Below the pieces are notes generated by a model, which worked only from the letters and a program-made list of their open reading frames with translations, had not been told where the DNA came from and did no database searches. The translations under genes were made by a program, and so were the position numbers. Below, one piece after another: positions 36,672-45,664 of a stretch of 64,000 nt of DNA (positions within the stretch are counted from its first letter, which is position 1; each line of letters starts with the position of its first letter). The stretch lies in contig NZ_CP083564.1 in the NCBI RefSeq assembly GCF_025143985.1, positions 2,945,001 to 3,009,000 of the forward strand, given 5' to 3'. Origin of the DNA: Sulfitobacter sp. W027. GTDB lineage: Bacteria > Pseudomonadota > Alphaproteobacteria > Rhodobacterales > Rhodobacteraceae.

Positions 36672-37649
36672 TCAGCGTTCGTCCTCGATCGCGGTTTCCA
36701 ACTGGGCAAAAAGGTTGTCCTCGTCATGCCGCGCCAGACCGTGCAGGGGATCCCAGCTTTGCAGGTACTCCCGCAGCTTATTGCTAGCCGACAGGCCCGA
36801 CCATAGGCGCTGCTCGGTCACCGAATGCACTTGCAGTGACGGGGCCAGCCCGCCGTTCATGCCCTTGCCGTCCCAGTTCTTCTCCAGATGCTCGCGCATC
36901 CGCTCGGCCATGGAGGCGGTGTTCAACCGTGCGCGGCTCATCACCACACCGATGAAACGGCCACTGCCCGCATAGGCCAGATGAAAGCGCATCCCCTCCA
37001 GCGAATAAACAGAGGCACGGGCCACCTGCTCCATCTGGCGGCGGAAGGCTGGTGCCTTGACCGCGCGGTAGATGCCACGTGCCCCATCGACCGAGATCGA
37101 AAAGAGGCTCATCGAGAAACAACCGCTTGGCAAGCGCAGCAGGTAATTCTCCAGCGTGGACACGTCACTACAGGCCGAGACATCAAGATCGAAATCCTCG
37201 TCAAAACGGATCTGCATCATCTGGGTCAGTTCGGCCAGCGTATGCTGCGCCTCACGCTCGCGCAGCAGTGACGCATTAAGCATACTCGCCGCATTGATCC
37301 GCGCACTAAGTTCAACACCATCAAGAGGCTTGCACAGGAAATCCGTGGCCCCCGCATCAAAGGCCCGCTGCATCATCGCGGGCTCTTTGCTGGCGGTGAT
37401 CATGATGATCGGCACGGCGCGGTAGAAGGGCACATCGCGGATCATCTCACACAGGCTGATCCCGTTGATGCCCGGCATCATAATATCCAGCAGGAATGAA
37501 TCGAACGGTTGGCTCGACTCCTGCATGATATCAAGCGCCTCTTCCGAGCTTTCGCAGCAGGTCAGCTCGTAGTTGTCATTCTCGGTCAGGCAACCTGTAA
37601 GCAGATCAAGGATAACCGGGTCATCGTCTACAGCAAGGATACGCATCAT
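36672..37649 (-). CDS. Orphan response regulator with degenerate GGDEF-like output domain
   Basis: A 325-residue protein. The N-terminal receiver (1-125) is complete: acidic pocket DDD at 8-10, phosphoacceptor Asp55 (LLDIMMPG), Thr85 and Lys107 (CKP). A helical linker follows, and residues ~150-300 look like a GGDEF fold with the motif replaced by GSGRF (LAYAGSGRFIGVVM), so cyclic-di-GMP synthesis is not expected. No histidine kinase is adjacent. TGAGACA repeats occur in its promoter. The domain assignment of the C-terminal half is inference; the receiver is certain. Confidence 0.85.
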   Translation of the reverse strand: MMRILAVDDDPVILDLLTGCLTENDNYELTCCESSEEALDIMQESSQPFDSFLLDIMMPGINGISLCEMIRDVPFYRAVPIIMITASKEPAMMQRAFDAGATDFLCKPLDGVELSARINAASMLNASLLREREAQHTLAELTQMMQIRFDEDFDLDVSACSDVSTLENYLLRLPSGCFSMSLFSISVDGARGIYRAVKAPAFRRQMEQVARASVYSLEGMRFHLAYAGSGRFIGVVMSRARLNTASMAERMREHLEKNWDGKGMNGGLAPSLQVHSVTEQRLWSGLSASNKLREYLQSWDPLHGLARHDEDNLFAQLETAIEDER

Positions 37650-38026
37650 GTCTCATTACTCCGCATGAGGGGGGGCGCTGGCAGGCGCACTTGGGGCTTT
37701 CTGGCAAAAAACCACCTATGCCGGGCAGCAATGAGACAGGTTTTAGACAAACTTGAGACAGTCTGTTTGATGGTATTTCCTATAAATCAGAGGTTTTCGG
37801 GGAATTTGTGGCAGTAATTTGCCGATAATCAGAGTGGCGACACCGTCGTTGCGGTCTAATATGCGTTGCCCCTTGAACGAATCCCCTCCCAATGCAATAT
37901 AGGCGATGCAGACGTTATCTTTTTCGACCCACTGTCTCCCTCATACGGCGCTCAGTCTATCGATCCAGACCAACAACGCCGGGCCATCGCACTTAAGCGG
38001 ATGGCGTAAATATGGAGACTACGGAT
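37650..38026. other. Divergent intergenic region between the response regulator and a cold-shock gene
   Basis: No gene is seen. TGAGACAG occurs at 37732-37739 and 37754-37761 (22 bases apart), with TGAGACA (minus strand) at 37649-37655 and GAGACAG (minus strand) at 37932-37938. ACAGTCTGT at 37758-37766 is palindromic. The right part is probably the long 5' leader usual for cold-shock messages. Confidence 0.5.
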
Positions 38027-38233
38027 ATGGCCACTGGCACCGTAAAATGGTTCAACACAACTAAAGGCTTCGGCTTCATTGCTCCCGATGGCGGCAGCAA
38101 AGACGTTTTCGTTCACATTTCCGCTGTTGAGCGCGCTGGTCTGACCGGCCTTGCCGACAACCAGAAAGTGACCTTCGACATCGAAGCAGGCCGTGACGGC
38201 CGCGAGTCCGCGACAAACATCGCGCTGGCCTAA
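38027..38233 (+). CDS. cspA: Cold shock protein (CspA family)
   Basis: A 68-residue single cold-shock domain that binds single-stranded RNA/DNA. RNP1 is KGFGFIAPD and RNP2 VFVHI. GGAG lies before the ATG at 38027; an earlier in-frame ATG at 38012 would place that site inside the gene. The second cold-shock gene in this window (49627) encodes a protein differing at about six positions, so the pair arose by duplication or shares strong constraint. Confidence 0.96.
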   Translation: MATGTVKWFNTTKGFGFIAPDGGSKDVFVHISAVERAGLTGLADNQKVTFDIEAGRDGRESATNIALA

Positions 38234-38268
38234 TGGCTGGGGGCTTCGGCCCTGACCCAAGAATTTTA

Positions 38269-38302
38269 ACCGACCTGCTGGCCACGGCAGGTCGGTTTTT
38301 TT
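38269..38302 (+). terminator. Rho-independent terminator of the cold-shock gene
   Basis: ACCGACCTGC pairs perfectly with GCAGGTCGGT over an 8-nt loop, overlapping a T8 run. Confidence 0.95.
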
Positions 38303-38376
38303 ATGTCCAGCCTTGATAAAATGCGCCCCCGTGGCAAAATGCAGGGCGAAAAACTGATATTTTGATGGAGCCTGCC

Positions 38377-38928
38377 ATGCGCCGCCGTACTTTTCTGACC
38401 AGCACCGTAGCAGCCGCCGCCCTCCCCCTGATGGCGCAGGCGCGCACCGCCGCCTATGACCCCACACCGCAGGCCGTGCCGATGAAAGCGCAATACGCGC
38501 CCGGTCAGCTGCTGATCCTGCCGCGCAGTCACTACCTCTATCTTGTGACCGCCCCCGGTCAGGCGATGCGCTATGGTGTCGGCGTTGGCAAAGCGGGGCT
38601 GGAGTTCACGGGCACCGCGACCATCGACGTTAAGAAAGAATGGCCCACCTGGCGCCCCACCGATGAGATGATTGAGCGCGAGCCTCAGGCCTACAAACGC
38701 TTCATCGGTAATACCGACGCCCAGCCCGGCGGCCCCGGCAATCCACTTGGCGCGCGGGCGCTTTACCTGTTCCAGAATGGGCGGGACACATACTTCCGCA
38801 TTCACGGCACGACGCAGCCGAACTCAATTGGGCGTTCGGTTTCCAACGGTTGTATCCGCATGTTGAATGAGCATGTAATTGATCTCTATCAGCGCGTACC
38901 GATTGGGACGAAGGTTACCGTGCTGTAA
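38377..38928 (+). CDS. L,D-transpeptidase (YkuD domain)
   Basis: A 183-residue periplasmic enzyme. A twin-arginine-like signal (MRRRTFLTSTVAAAALPLMA) is followed by the YkuD domain: LLILPRSHYLYLV, then the active-site histidine in FRIHGT and the catalytic cysteine in SVSNGCIRM. It forms 3-3 cross-links in peptidoglycan or attaches proteins to it, and is normally insensitive to most beta-lactams. GGAG precedes the ATG at 38377. It is monocistronic. Confidence 0.94.
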   Translation: MRRRTFLTSTVAAAALPLMAQARTAAYDPTPQAVPMKAQYAPGQLLILPRSHYLYLVTAPGQAMRYGVGVGKAGLEFTGTATIDVKKEWPTWRPTDEMIEREPQAYKRFIGNTDAQPGGPGNPLGARALYLFQNGRDTYFRIHGTTQPNSIGRSVSNGCIRMLNEHVIDLYQRVPIGTKVTVL

Positions 38929-39156
38929 GGCACCCGGCCCGGAATCAAGCCGCAGGCACCGGGCCATCGCCTGCCCCCCGGGTAGGCGATATCGTCAAGC
39001 TCGGCGTGACTTTGCGAAGGCGCGTCAAGGTTGAGCCATAAAGTGGCACGATGCAACGTTGGACCGCCGGCCCGCGAGCAGGCGCTGACCCTTTGTGCAA
39101 ACAAGAAAGGGGCCAGCGCAAAGCGTGGGCCCCTTCCAACTCAAGAGCATTCAAAT

Positions 39157-40137
39157 TTACTGAAGCGCTTTGTCGGTGATGACATGTGTCCAAGCACCCT
39201 CGGGGGCCTTGGTGATCATGCCACCTTCCATGGTGATCGCGGCACTGCGGTCAAACGCGGCCTCGTCGAGACGACCATCACTACCTTGTGTCAGCTTGGC
39301 AATCTCGCCCATCATACGGGTCTGGTGCTTTTCAGTCTGCGCGCCGGTCTGGTCATTCTCCAACACGATGTCGGCGGCTTCCTCGACATTCTCCTCGGCG
39401 TATTTCCAGCCCTTCATTGAGGCCCGCACGAAACGCGCCAGCTTGTCGACCATCTCAGGATCCGCAAGGTTCTCCTCGGTGGTGTAGAGACCGTCTTCCA
39501 GCGTCGAGATGCCCTCATCCTCATATTTGAAGACCACCAGATCCTCGGGCGTCAGCCCCGCGTCGATCACCTGCCAATATTCGTTGTAGGTCATGGTGGT
39601 GGCGCATTCGACCTGCTTTTGCAGCAGAGGATCGACGTTGAAGTTGATCTTCTGGATCGTCACGCCGCCTTCGGAGCCATCGGTGGCATAGCCCAGCTTA
39701 CCCATCCAGCTCATCAGCGGAATCTCGTTCCCGAAGAACCATGTGCCGAGTGTATTGCCGGGGAAATCCTCGGGGCTTTCGATGCCATGCTCTTTAAGGC
39801 AGGTCAGCATCAGGCCGGATTTCGCGAAGGGCTGCGCGATGTTCACGATCGGCGCGCCTTTCTCGCGGGCGGCCAGTGCAGAAGGCAGCCAATCCACCAT
39901 CACGTCGGCACCGCCGCCCAAAAGCACCTGCACAGGCGCGATGTCCGGCCCGCCGGGCTTGATCGTGACGTCCAGCCCCTCTTCCTCGTAAAAGCCCTTG
40001 TCTTTGGCGACGTAATAGCCCGCGAACTGGGCCTGCGTGACCCATTTCAATTGCAGCGTCAGGTCGTCGGCGGCCTGCGCCACGCCCCCCCAGAGGCCCA
40101 AGGCGGCCCCGGCAGCGATCTTCGTGATGGTTTTCAT
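39157..40137 (-). CDS. ABC transporter substrate-binding protein (NMT1/THI5-like), pyrimidine locus
   Basis: A 326-residue periplasmic protein with a Sec signal (cleavage after GGVAQA, residue 22). The mature start LTLQLKWVTQAQFAGYYVAKDKGFY is typical of the NMT1/THI5-like family, which binds pyrimidines, thiamine precursors or other small heterocycles. Its place at the end of an operon with dihydropyrimidinase suggests a pyrimidine, dihydropyrimidine or hydantoin ligand. The ATG follows ACAGGGAGATAAAA. Direction and spacing show it is read after the two permease genes, 27 bases away. Confidence 0.9.
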   Translation of the reverse strand: MKTITKIAAGAALGLWGGVAQAADDLTLQLKWVTQAQFAGYYVAKDKGFYEEEGLDVTIKPGGPDIAPVQVLLGGGADVMVDWLPSALAAREKGAPIVNIAQPFAKSGLMLTCLKEHGIESPEDFPGNTLGTWFFGNEIPLMSWMGKLGYATDGSEGGVTIQKINFNVDPLLQKQVECATTMTYNEYWQVIDAGLTPEDLVVFKYEDEGISTLEDGLYTTEENLADPEMVDKLARFVRASMKGWKYAEENVEEAADIVLENDQTGAQTEKHQTRMMGEIAKLTQGSDGRLDEAAFDRSAAITMEGGMITKAPEGAWTHVITDKALQ

Positions 40138-40164
40138 TTTTATCTCCCTGTTGGTTGGTCGTCT

Positions 40165-41007
40165 TTAGTTCCTCTGGCTAGGGTGCCAAAAGGTCACCCG
40201 TCCTTCGATAAGGGCCATGATACCATAGAACGCCGATCCGGCTATTGCCGCGACAACAATCTCGGCCCAGACCAGATCAAGCGCAAGCTGCCCGACCGAG
40301 GTAGAGATGCGAAAGCCCATTCCCAGCACCGGAGAGCCGAAGAATTCAGCAACGATGGCGCCGATCAGGGCAAGGGTGGTGCCGATCTTTAACCCGTTGA
40401 AGACAAAAGGCATCGCCGCAGGCAGACGCAGTTTCAAAAGCGTGCGCCAATAACCGGCGGCATAGGTCCGCATCAAGTCGCGCTGCATGGCGTCGCTGGC
40501 CTGCAAGCCCTGCACCGTGTTCACCAGCATCGGGAAGAACACCATGACCACCACAATCGCCGCCTTGGATTGCCAGCCAAAGCCGAACCACATCACCATG
40601 ATCGGGGCCATACCGATGATCGGCAGGGCGGCGACGAAGTTGCCCACCGGCAGCAGCCCGCGTTGCAGGAAAGGAAAGCGGTCAATCGCCAGCGCCGTCA
40701 GGAACGCCGCGCCGCAGCCGATGATATAACCGCTCAGCGCGCCTTTGATAACGGTCTGCACAAAGTCGACCCAGAGGATGTCCAGCGACGTTGCAAACCG
40801 CGCAGCAATCACCGAAGGTGCAGGCAGCAGGACTTGGTTGATGTCAAAGCCCCGCACCACGCCTTCCCAGACAGCGATGAGCGTCAGACCGAAGACAATC
40901 GGCGAAGCGAGCGCCGCCCAGCGGGACGGTTTTTGCCGCGCCAGCCAGACGTTAATTGACAGACCGACCAGCCAAGCGACGATGGCGAAAAGAACCCAGC
41001 CCATCAT
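40165..41007 (-). CDS. ABC transporter permease (SsuC/ThiX type) 2
   Basis: A 280-residue inner-membrane permease of the nitrate/sulfonate/taurine-type (BPD_transp_1) family, with about seven helices and the EAA loop QRDLMRTYAAGYWRTLLKLRLPAAMPF. Its ATG overlaps the TGA of the first permease gene (ATGA). Two related but distinct permeases in tandem suggest a heterodimeric channel. Confidence 0.92.
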   Translation of the reverse strand: MMGWVLFAIVAWLVGLSINVWLARQKPSRWAALASPIVFGLTLIAVWEGVVRGFDINQVLLPAPSVIAARFATSLDILWVDFVQTVIKGALSGYIIGCGAAFLTALAIDRFPFLQRGLLPVGNFVAALPIIGMAPIMVMWFGFGWQSKAAIVVVMVFFPMLVNTVQGLQASDAMQRDLMRTYAAGYWRTLLKLRLPAAMPFVFNGLKIGTTLALIGAIVAEFFGSPVLGMGFRISTSVGQLALDLVWAEIVVAAIAGSAFYGIMALIEGRVTFWHPSQRN

Positions 41008-41864
41008 GCCATTCCCATCCGTTTCAGCGTAAGCCTCTGGATCAGTCCGATCAGCCCAACCATCACCGCCGCCAAGGCCGCCGCCATAAGAAGCGCGCTC
41101 CAGATTTGCACCGTCTGACCGTAGTAGCTGCCCGCCAGCAACCGCGCACCAAGACCTGCCACAGCGCCCGTTGGCATCTCTCCCACAATGGCCCCGACCA
41201 GCGATGCCGCGACCCCGACTTTCAGCGAGGTAAAGAAGTACGGCATCGACGACGGCAACCGCAGCTTCCAGAAAGTCTGCCAACCGCTCGCGTGCCAAGT
41301 GCGCATCTGGTCCAACTGCATCTGATCCGGGCTGCGGAGTCCTTTGACCATGCCCACGACCACCGGGAAGAACGACAGATACATGCTGATGATCGCCTTG
41401 GGGAGCAGTCCCGAGAGGCCCACAGCATTCAAAACCACGATGATCATTGGCGCGATCGCCAAAATCGGGATGGTCTGGCTGGCGATCACCCAAGGCATCA
41501 CCGACATGTCCATGGTGCGGTTAAACACGATCCCCACGGCCAAAAGCGTCCCGAGTGCGGTCCCCATGACGAAGCCTAGGAAGGTCGCGCTGAAGGTGAC
41601 CCATGTGTGATAGACCAGCGAGCGTTTTGACGTGACCTTCTTCATCACCGTGGTCTCCCACAGTTCGGCACCGACCTGATGCGGCGCGGGCAGCTTGGGT
41701 TTGTCCTGCGACCACGTGTCGGCCACCAGTTCCGAGAATGTCAGCGTCTTGTCCGCCCGCGCCGCCACATCCCGCGCCCATTGCGCGTTAAGCGCGACGG
41801 CAGCGCCATACCAAACGACGATCAACAGCCCCACGACCGTGAGAACGGGGATAATGTTACGCAT
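41004..41864 (-). CDS. ABC transporter permease (SsuC/ThiX type) 1
   Basis: A 286-residue permease, paralogous to the next gene, with an N-terminal helix, a ~70-residue periplasmic insert containing WARDVAARADKTLTFSEL, six further helices and the EAA loop QLDQMRTWHASGWQTFWKLRLPSSMPY. Its ATG shares one base with the stop of the ATPase gene (TGATG), so translation is coupled. It forms the import channel with its neighbour. Confidence 0.92.
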   Translation of the reverse strand: MRNIIPVLTVVGLLIVVWYGAAVALNAQWARDVAARADKTLTFSELVADTWSQDKPKLPAPHQVGAELWETTVMKKVTSKRSLVYHTWVTFSATFLGFVMGTALGTLLAVGIVFNRTMDMSVMPWVIASQTIPILAIAPMIIVVLNAVGLSGLLPKAIISMYLSFFPVVVGMVKGLRSPDQMQLDQMRTWHASGWQTFWKLRLPSSMPYFFTSLKVGVAASLVGAIVGEMPTGAVAGLGARLLAGSYYGQTVQIWSALLMAAALAAVMVGLIGLIQRLTLKRMGMA

Positions 41865-42649
41865 CAATCGTCCCCATGCCCGGCGCGCAGCCCCTCACGC
41901 ACACGATGCGCGATCTCAAGGAACTCTGGCGTCTCGCGTATTTCCAAGGGCCGTTCGCGCGGCAGCGGGCTTTCGATCACATCGGCGATCCTACCGGGCC
42001 GCGGGCTCATCACCACGATCTTGGTCGACAGATACACCGCCTCGGGGATCGAGTGGGTAACGAAGGCAATGGTCTTTTCCGTCCGGGCCCAGAGCTTCAG
42101 CAGTTGCTCATTCAAGTGGTCCCGCACGATCTCATCCAACGCGCCGAAGGGTTCGTCCATCAGCAAGATGTCGGCATCGAACGACAACGCCCGCGCGATA
42201 GAGGCCCGTTGCTGCATCCCCCCCGACAATTGCCAAGGGAACTTCTTCTCAAACCCGCTGAGTTCAACCAACTCTAACACGCGCTGCACCCGCTCGGCCT
42301 GCTCAGCGCGGGGGATGCCCATGATCTCAAGCGGCAGGCGGATGTTGCCGCCGATGGTGCGCCACGGGTATAGCCCCGCCGCCTGAAACACATAGCCGTA
42401 AGCCCGCGATTTGCGCGCCTCCTCGGGAGAGACACCGTTGATGGTCACGGTGCCGCCGGTGGGCTGCTCAAGGTCGGCCATGACCCGCAGAAAGGTCGTC
42501 TTGCCGCAGCCCGAGGGGCCGATAAAGCTAACGAAATCTCCCTTGTGGATCTCAAGGTTCACGTCTTTCAACGCATGAACCGGCCCGTCGTTGGTCTGAA
42601 AGGTCAGATCTAGATTGCTGGCGCTGATCACGCTCTGGCTGTCATTCAC
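41864..42649 (-). CDS. ABC transporter ATP-binding protein (SsuB/TauB type)
   Basis: A 261-residue ATPase: Walker A GPSGCGKTT, Q-loop FQAAGLYPWRT, signature LSGGMQQRASIARAL, Walker B ILLMDEPFGALD and switch His in FVTHSI. The start is GTG at 42649, preceded by ACAGGGAAGTAAAA; an out-of-frame ATG overlaps it. Order in the operon is hydrolase, dihydropyrimidinase, ATPase, two permeases, binding protein. Confidence 0.94.
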   Translation of the reverse strand: MNDSQSVISASNLDLTFQTNDGPVHALKDVNLEIHKGDFVSFIGPSGCGKTTFLRVMADLEQPTGGTVTINGVSPEEARKSRAYGYVFQAAGLYPWRTIGGNIRLPLEIMGIPRAEQAERVQRVLELVELSGFEKKFPWQLSGGMQQRASIARALSFDADILLMDEPFGALDEIVRDHLNEQLLKLWARTEKTIAFVTHSIPEAVYLSTKIVVMSPRPGRIADVIESPLPRERPLEIRETPEFLEIAHRVREGLRAGHGDD

Positions 42650-42723
42650 AAATTTTACTTCCCTGTTGGTCGGCCGCTTTTAGCGCGGCACTTTACCGAA
42701 TTGTCGGCGCGGTTCTACATCGC

Positions 42724-44184
42724 TTAAATCCCCGCCGGAATGTTCAGTGGATCACGCTTGATCATCTTGGGGCTGTTCAGCTCTTTCCACTTGCTCAGCG
42801 CGACATTGGCACTGGGAAAAGCGGGTCGCGGCACAAACCGCCCGCGTCCCGGTTGCGGCTGGCTGTTCTGACCCCAAGCCCAGATCACCTCGCCACGGCT
42901 GAGCGTATAGCGGCTCTGCGCCTTGACTTCGAAACCCTCGAAGACGTTGTAGTCCAACACCGAATGATGATTGGCCGGGCTGATCGTCTTGGTGATCTTC
43001 GGATCCCAGACCACGATATCGGCATCCGCCCCCTCGACGATTGCGCCCTTCTGCGGGTAGATGTTGAGAATCTTGGCGATATTGGTCGAGGTCGCGGCGA
43101 CGAATTCGTTCGGCGTGAGCCGCCCTGTTTCCACCCCTTCGGTCCAAAGCACGGCAAGCCGTTCTTCCAACCCGTTGGAGCCATTAGGAATGATCCGGAA
43201 ATCATCGCGGCCTGCGCGTTTCTGTTCGGTCGAGAAAGCCGCATGGTCCGTTGCCACCACTTGCAAACTGCCTGCCTGCAACCCGGCCCAGAGACTGTCT
43301 TGGTGATCCTTCGAGCGGAACGGAGGCGACATGACACGCCGTGCGGCATGGTCCCAATCTTTGTTGAAGTACTCGGACTCGTCCAGCGTCAGGAATTGGA
43401 TCAATGGCTCGCCGTAAACCCGCATCCCCTTCTGCCGTGCCCGGCGGATCGCCTCATGCGTCTGCTCGCAGGAGACATGCACGATATAAAGCGGCACGCC
43501 TGCCGTGTCTGCGATGGTAATGGCGCGGTTGGCGGCCTCGCCTTCCAACTCAGGCGGGCGGGAATAGGCGTGGCCCTCTGGCCCGGTGATGCCCTGATCG
43601 AAATACTTCTGCTGCAGCTCGGCCACCAGATCGCCGTTCTCGGCATGGACCATCGGCAGCGCACCCAGTTCGGCGCAGCGTTTGAAGGAGGCGAACATCT
43701 CATCATCCTCAATCATTAGCGCGCCCTTGTATGCCATGAAGTGCTTGAAGCTGTTCACCCCCATGTCGACGGCGTCTTTCATCTCGTTAAAGACGGTCTC
43801 ATCCCAGCCGGTGATCGCCATGTGATAGCCGATGTCGCTGCAAATCTGCGGCGCCGATTTACGGTGCCATTCATTGATCGCGTTTTTAATCGAGCCATCC
43901 GCGCCCGGCAGACAGAAATCCACCACCATTGTCGTGCCACCACAGGCCGCCGCCCATGTGCCGCTCTCAAACGTTTCGGCGGCAGTCGTCCCCATGAAGG
44001 GCATTTCAAGATGCGTATGCGGATCGATCCCGCCAGGGATCACATAGGCCCCTTCCGCGTCGATATATTCATCGCCCTTCAGGTCTTCGCCGATTTGCTT
44101 GATCTTCTCTCCTTCGATCAACACATCGGCTTTCCATGTGCGGTCCGCCGTGCAGACCATGCCACCTTTGATTACCTTGCTCAT
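42724..44184 (-). CDS. hydA: Dihydropyrimidinase
   Basis: A 486-residue amidohydrolase-superfamily enzyme that opens dihydrouracil and dihydrothymine to N-carbamoyl-beta-amino acids, the second reductive step of pyrimidine breakdown; hydantoins are also typical substrates. Metal ligands are visible: His56/His58 (DPHTH), carboxylated Lys153 (AYKG), His in VHAEN and VHVSCEQ, and Asp in ATDHAAF. GGGGAG precedes the ATG at 44184; the longer upstream frame is unsupported. Genes for the other pathway steps lie on both sides. Confidence 0.96.
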   Translation of the reverse strand: MSKVIKGGMVCTADRTWKADVLIEGEKIKQIGEDLKGDEYIDAEGAYVIPGGIDPHTHLEMPFMGTTAAETFESGTWAAACGGTTMVVDFCLPGADGSIKNAINEWHRKSAPQICSDIGYHMAITGWDETVFNEMKDAVDMGVNSFKHFMAYKGALMIEDDEMFASFKRCAELGALPMVHAENGDLVAELQQKYFDQGITGPEGHAYSRPPELEGEAANRAITIADTAGVPLYIVHVSCEQTHEAIRRARQKGMRVYGEPLIQFLTLDESEYFNKDWDHAARRVMSPPFRSKDHQDSLWAGLQAGSLQVVATDHAAFSTEQKRAGRDDFRIIPNGSNGLEERLAVLWTEGVETGRLTPNEFVAATSTNIAKILNIYPQKGAIVEGADADIVVWDPKITKTISPANHHSVLDYNVFEGFEVKAQSRYTLSRGEVIWAWGQNSQPQPGRGRFVPRPAFPSANVALSKWKELNSPKMIKRDPLNIPAGI

Positions 44185-44221
44185 TGTCTTCTCCCCATCT
44201 TTTATGGCAATCCACGTCGGG

Positions 44222-44244
44222 GGACCGGGGCAGCGCCCCAGTCC
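44222..44244 (-). promoter_or_regulatory. Hairpin between the carbamoyl hydrolase and hydA genes
   Basis: GGAC-C-GGGGC pairs with GCCCC-A-GTCC (one mismatch) over a 3-nt loop in the 73-base gap between the two genes. No T-run. Possible processing or attenuation element. Confidence 0.4.
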
Positions 44245-44257
44245 GCCGCCCGCGTGT

Positions 44258-45508
44258 TCAGCCTTCGATTTCCGCTGTCTCCAGCACCGCATGGAGCAAC
44301 ACGTCCGCCCCCGCCTTGGCCCAATCCTTGGTGATCTCTTCTGCCTCATTATGGCTAAGACCATCAACACAGGGGCACATCACCATCGCAGTCGGTGCCA
44401 CGCGGTTAATCCAACAGGCATCGTGGCCCGCGCCTGAGATCAGGTTCATATGGCTATAGCCCAACCGCTCGGCGGCGTTGCGCACAGCCGTGACGCAGCC
44501 CTCGTCAAAAGCCACGGGATCAAAGCCGCCGACCTTTTCAAACTCGATCTGTAACTCCATATCATCGGCGATCTTTTGGCCTTCGTCGCGCAGACGGGCC
44601 TCCATATCCTCGATCACCGACAGTTCGGGCGACCGGAAATCGACGGTAAAGACCGTCTTGCCGGGGATCACGTTGCGCGAATTGGGATAGACCTCGATAT
44701 GGCCCGCCGCCCCCACCGCATGGGGCGCGTGGCTGAGCGCGATCTCGTTCACCTTTTCCAGCACCCGCGCCATGCCCAGCCCCGCGTCCCGGCGCATCGG
44801 CATGGGGGTGGAGCCGGTGTGGCTATCCTTGCCGGTGATCGTCACTTGGGTCCAGCTAAGCCCCTGCCCGTGGGTGACAACGCCGATATCCTTGCCCTCG
44901 GCCTCTAGGATCGGCCCCTGTTCGATGTGCAATTCAAAGAAAGCGTGCATCTTGCGCGCGCCGACTTCCTCGTCGCCCTTCCAGCCGATCCGCTGCAACT
45001 CATCACCAAAGGTTTTGCCTTCCGCATCGGTGCGCTCGTAAGCCCAATCCTGGGTGTGAATGCCAGCAAAAACCCCCGACGACAGCATCGCGGGGGCGTA
45101 GCGGGTGCCTTCTTCGTTGGTAAAGTTGGTCACGACGATCGGGTGTTTGGTCTTGATGCCCAAATCGTTCATCGTGCGGATGATCTCCAACCCGCCGAGC
45201 ACGCCGAGGATACCATCGTATTTCCCGCCCGTCGGCTGGGTGTCGAGGTGGCTGCCCACATAGACTGGCAACGCCTCGGGGTCGGTGCCATTCCGCTGGG
45301 CGAACATATTGCCCATCTGGTCGAGCCCCATGGTACAGCCCGCCTCTTCGCACCATTTCTGGAACAGGGCGCGGCCCTCGGCGTCTTCATCCGTCAGCGT
45401 CTGGCGGTTGTTGCCTCCCGCCACGCCGGGGCCGATCTTGGCCATTTCCATCAAGGAATCCCACAGACGGTCGGGATCAATCTTGAGGTTCTCTCCGGGC
45501 GCGGGCAT
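44258..45508 (-). CDS. Zn-dependent N-carbamoyl-amino acid hydrolase (beta-ureidopropionase type, M20)
   Basis: A 416-residue enzyme of the hydantoinase/carbamoylase group. It shows VGSHLDTQPTGGKYDG (metal His/Asp), FTNEEGTRYAPAMLSS (metal and catalytic Glu pair), FELHIEQGP, ITGKDSHTGSTPM, and a final PCVDGLSHNEAE histidine. In this setting it should hydrolyse N-carbamoyl-beta-alanine and its methyl homologue, the third step of the reductive pathway. It is first in the operon, divergent from the RutR-type regulator, with the operator 40 bases upstream of its start. GAGGAGTGACCT precedes the ATG. Confidence 0.93.
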   Translation of the reverse strand: MPAPGENLKIDPDRLWDSLMEMAKIGPGVAGGNNRQTLTDEDAEGRALFQKWCEEAGCTMGLDQMGNMFAQRNGTDPEALPVYVGSHLDTQPTGGKYDGILGVLGGLEIIRTMNDLGIKTKHPIVVTNFTNEEGTRYAPAMLSSGVFAGIHTQDWAYERTDAEGKTFGDELQRIGWKGDEEVGARKMHAFFELHIEQGPILEAEGKDIGVVTHGQGLSWTQVTITGKDSHTGSTPMPMRRDAGLGMARVLEKVNEIALSHAPHAVGAAGHIEVYPNSRNVIPGKTVFTVDFRSPELSVIEDMEARLRDEGQKIADDMELQIEFEKVGGFDPVAFDEGCVTAVRNAAERLGYSHMNLISGAGHDACWINRVAPTAMVMCPCVDGLSHNEAEEITKDWAKAGADVLLHAVLETAEIEG

Positions 45509-45547
45509 AGGTCACTCCTCTGTCATCGGCTTAGGCCGTGTTGTTTT

Positions 45548-45563
45548 TTTACCATTTGGTAAA
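45548..45563. promoter_or_regulatory. RutR-type operator, hydrolase operon / rutR
   Basis: TTTACCATTTGGTAAA has perfect 7-bp inverted arms (TTTACCA/TGGTAAA) around a 2-nt centre. E. coli RutR binds TTGACCAnnTGGTCAA, so only the third position of each arm differs. It sits in the divergent region between the hydrolase gene and rutR. A near copy precedes preT at 49352. Confidence 0.8.
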
Positions 45564-45664
45564 TCCACGATTGCGATTAGGTTAGGCTCTGTCAAGAACT
45601 GGTTTGAAACAACCCGCCGCCGATCCGGCAAACGCCTTTTTTAGCAGCACCAAGGATCATTGCC

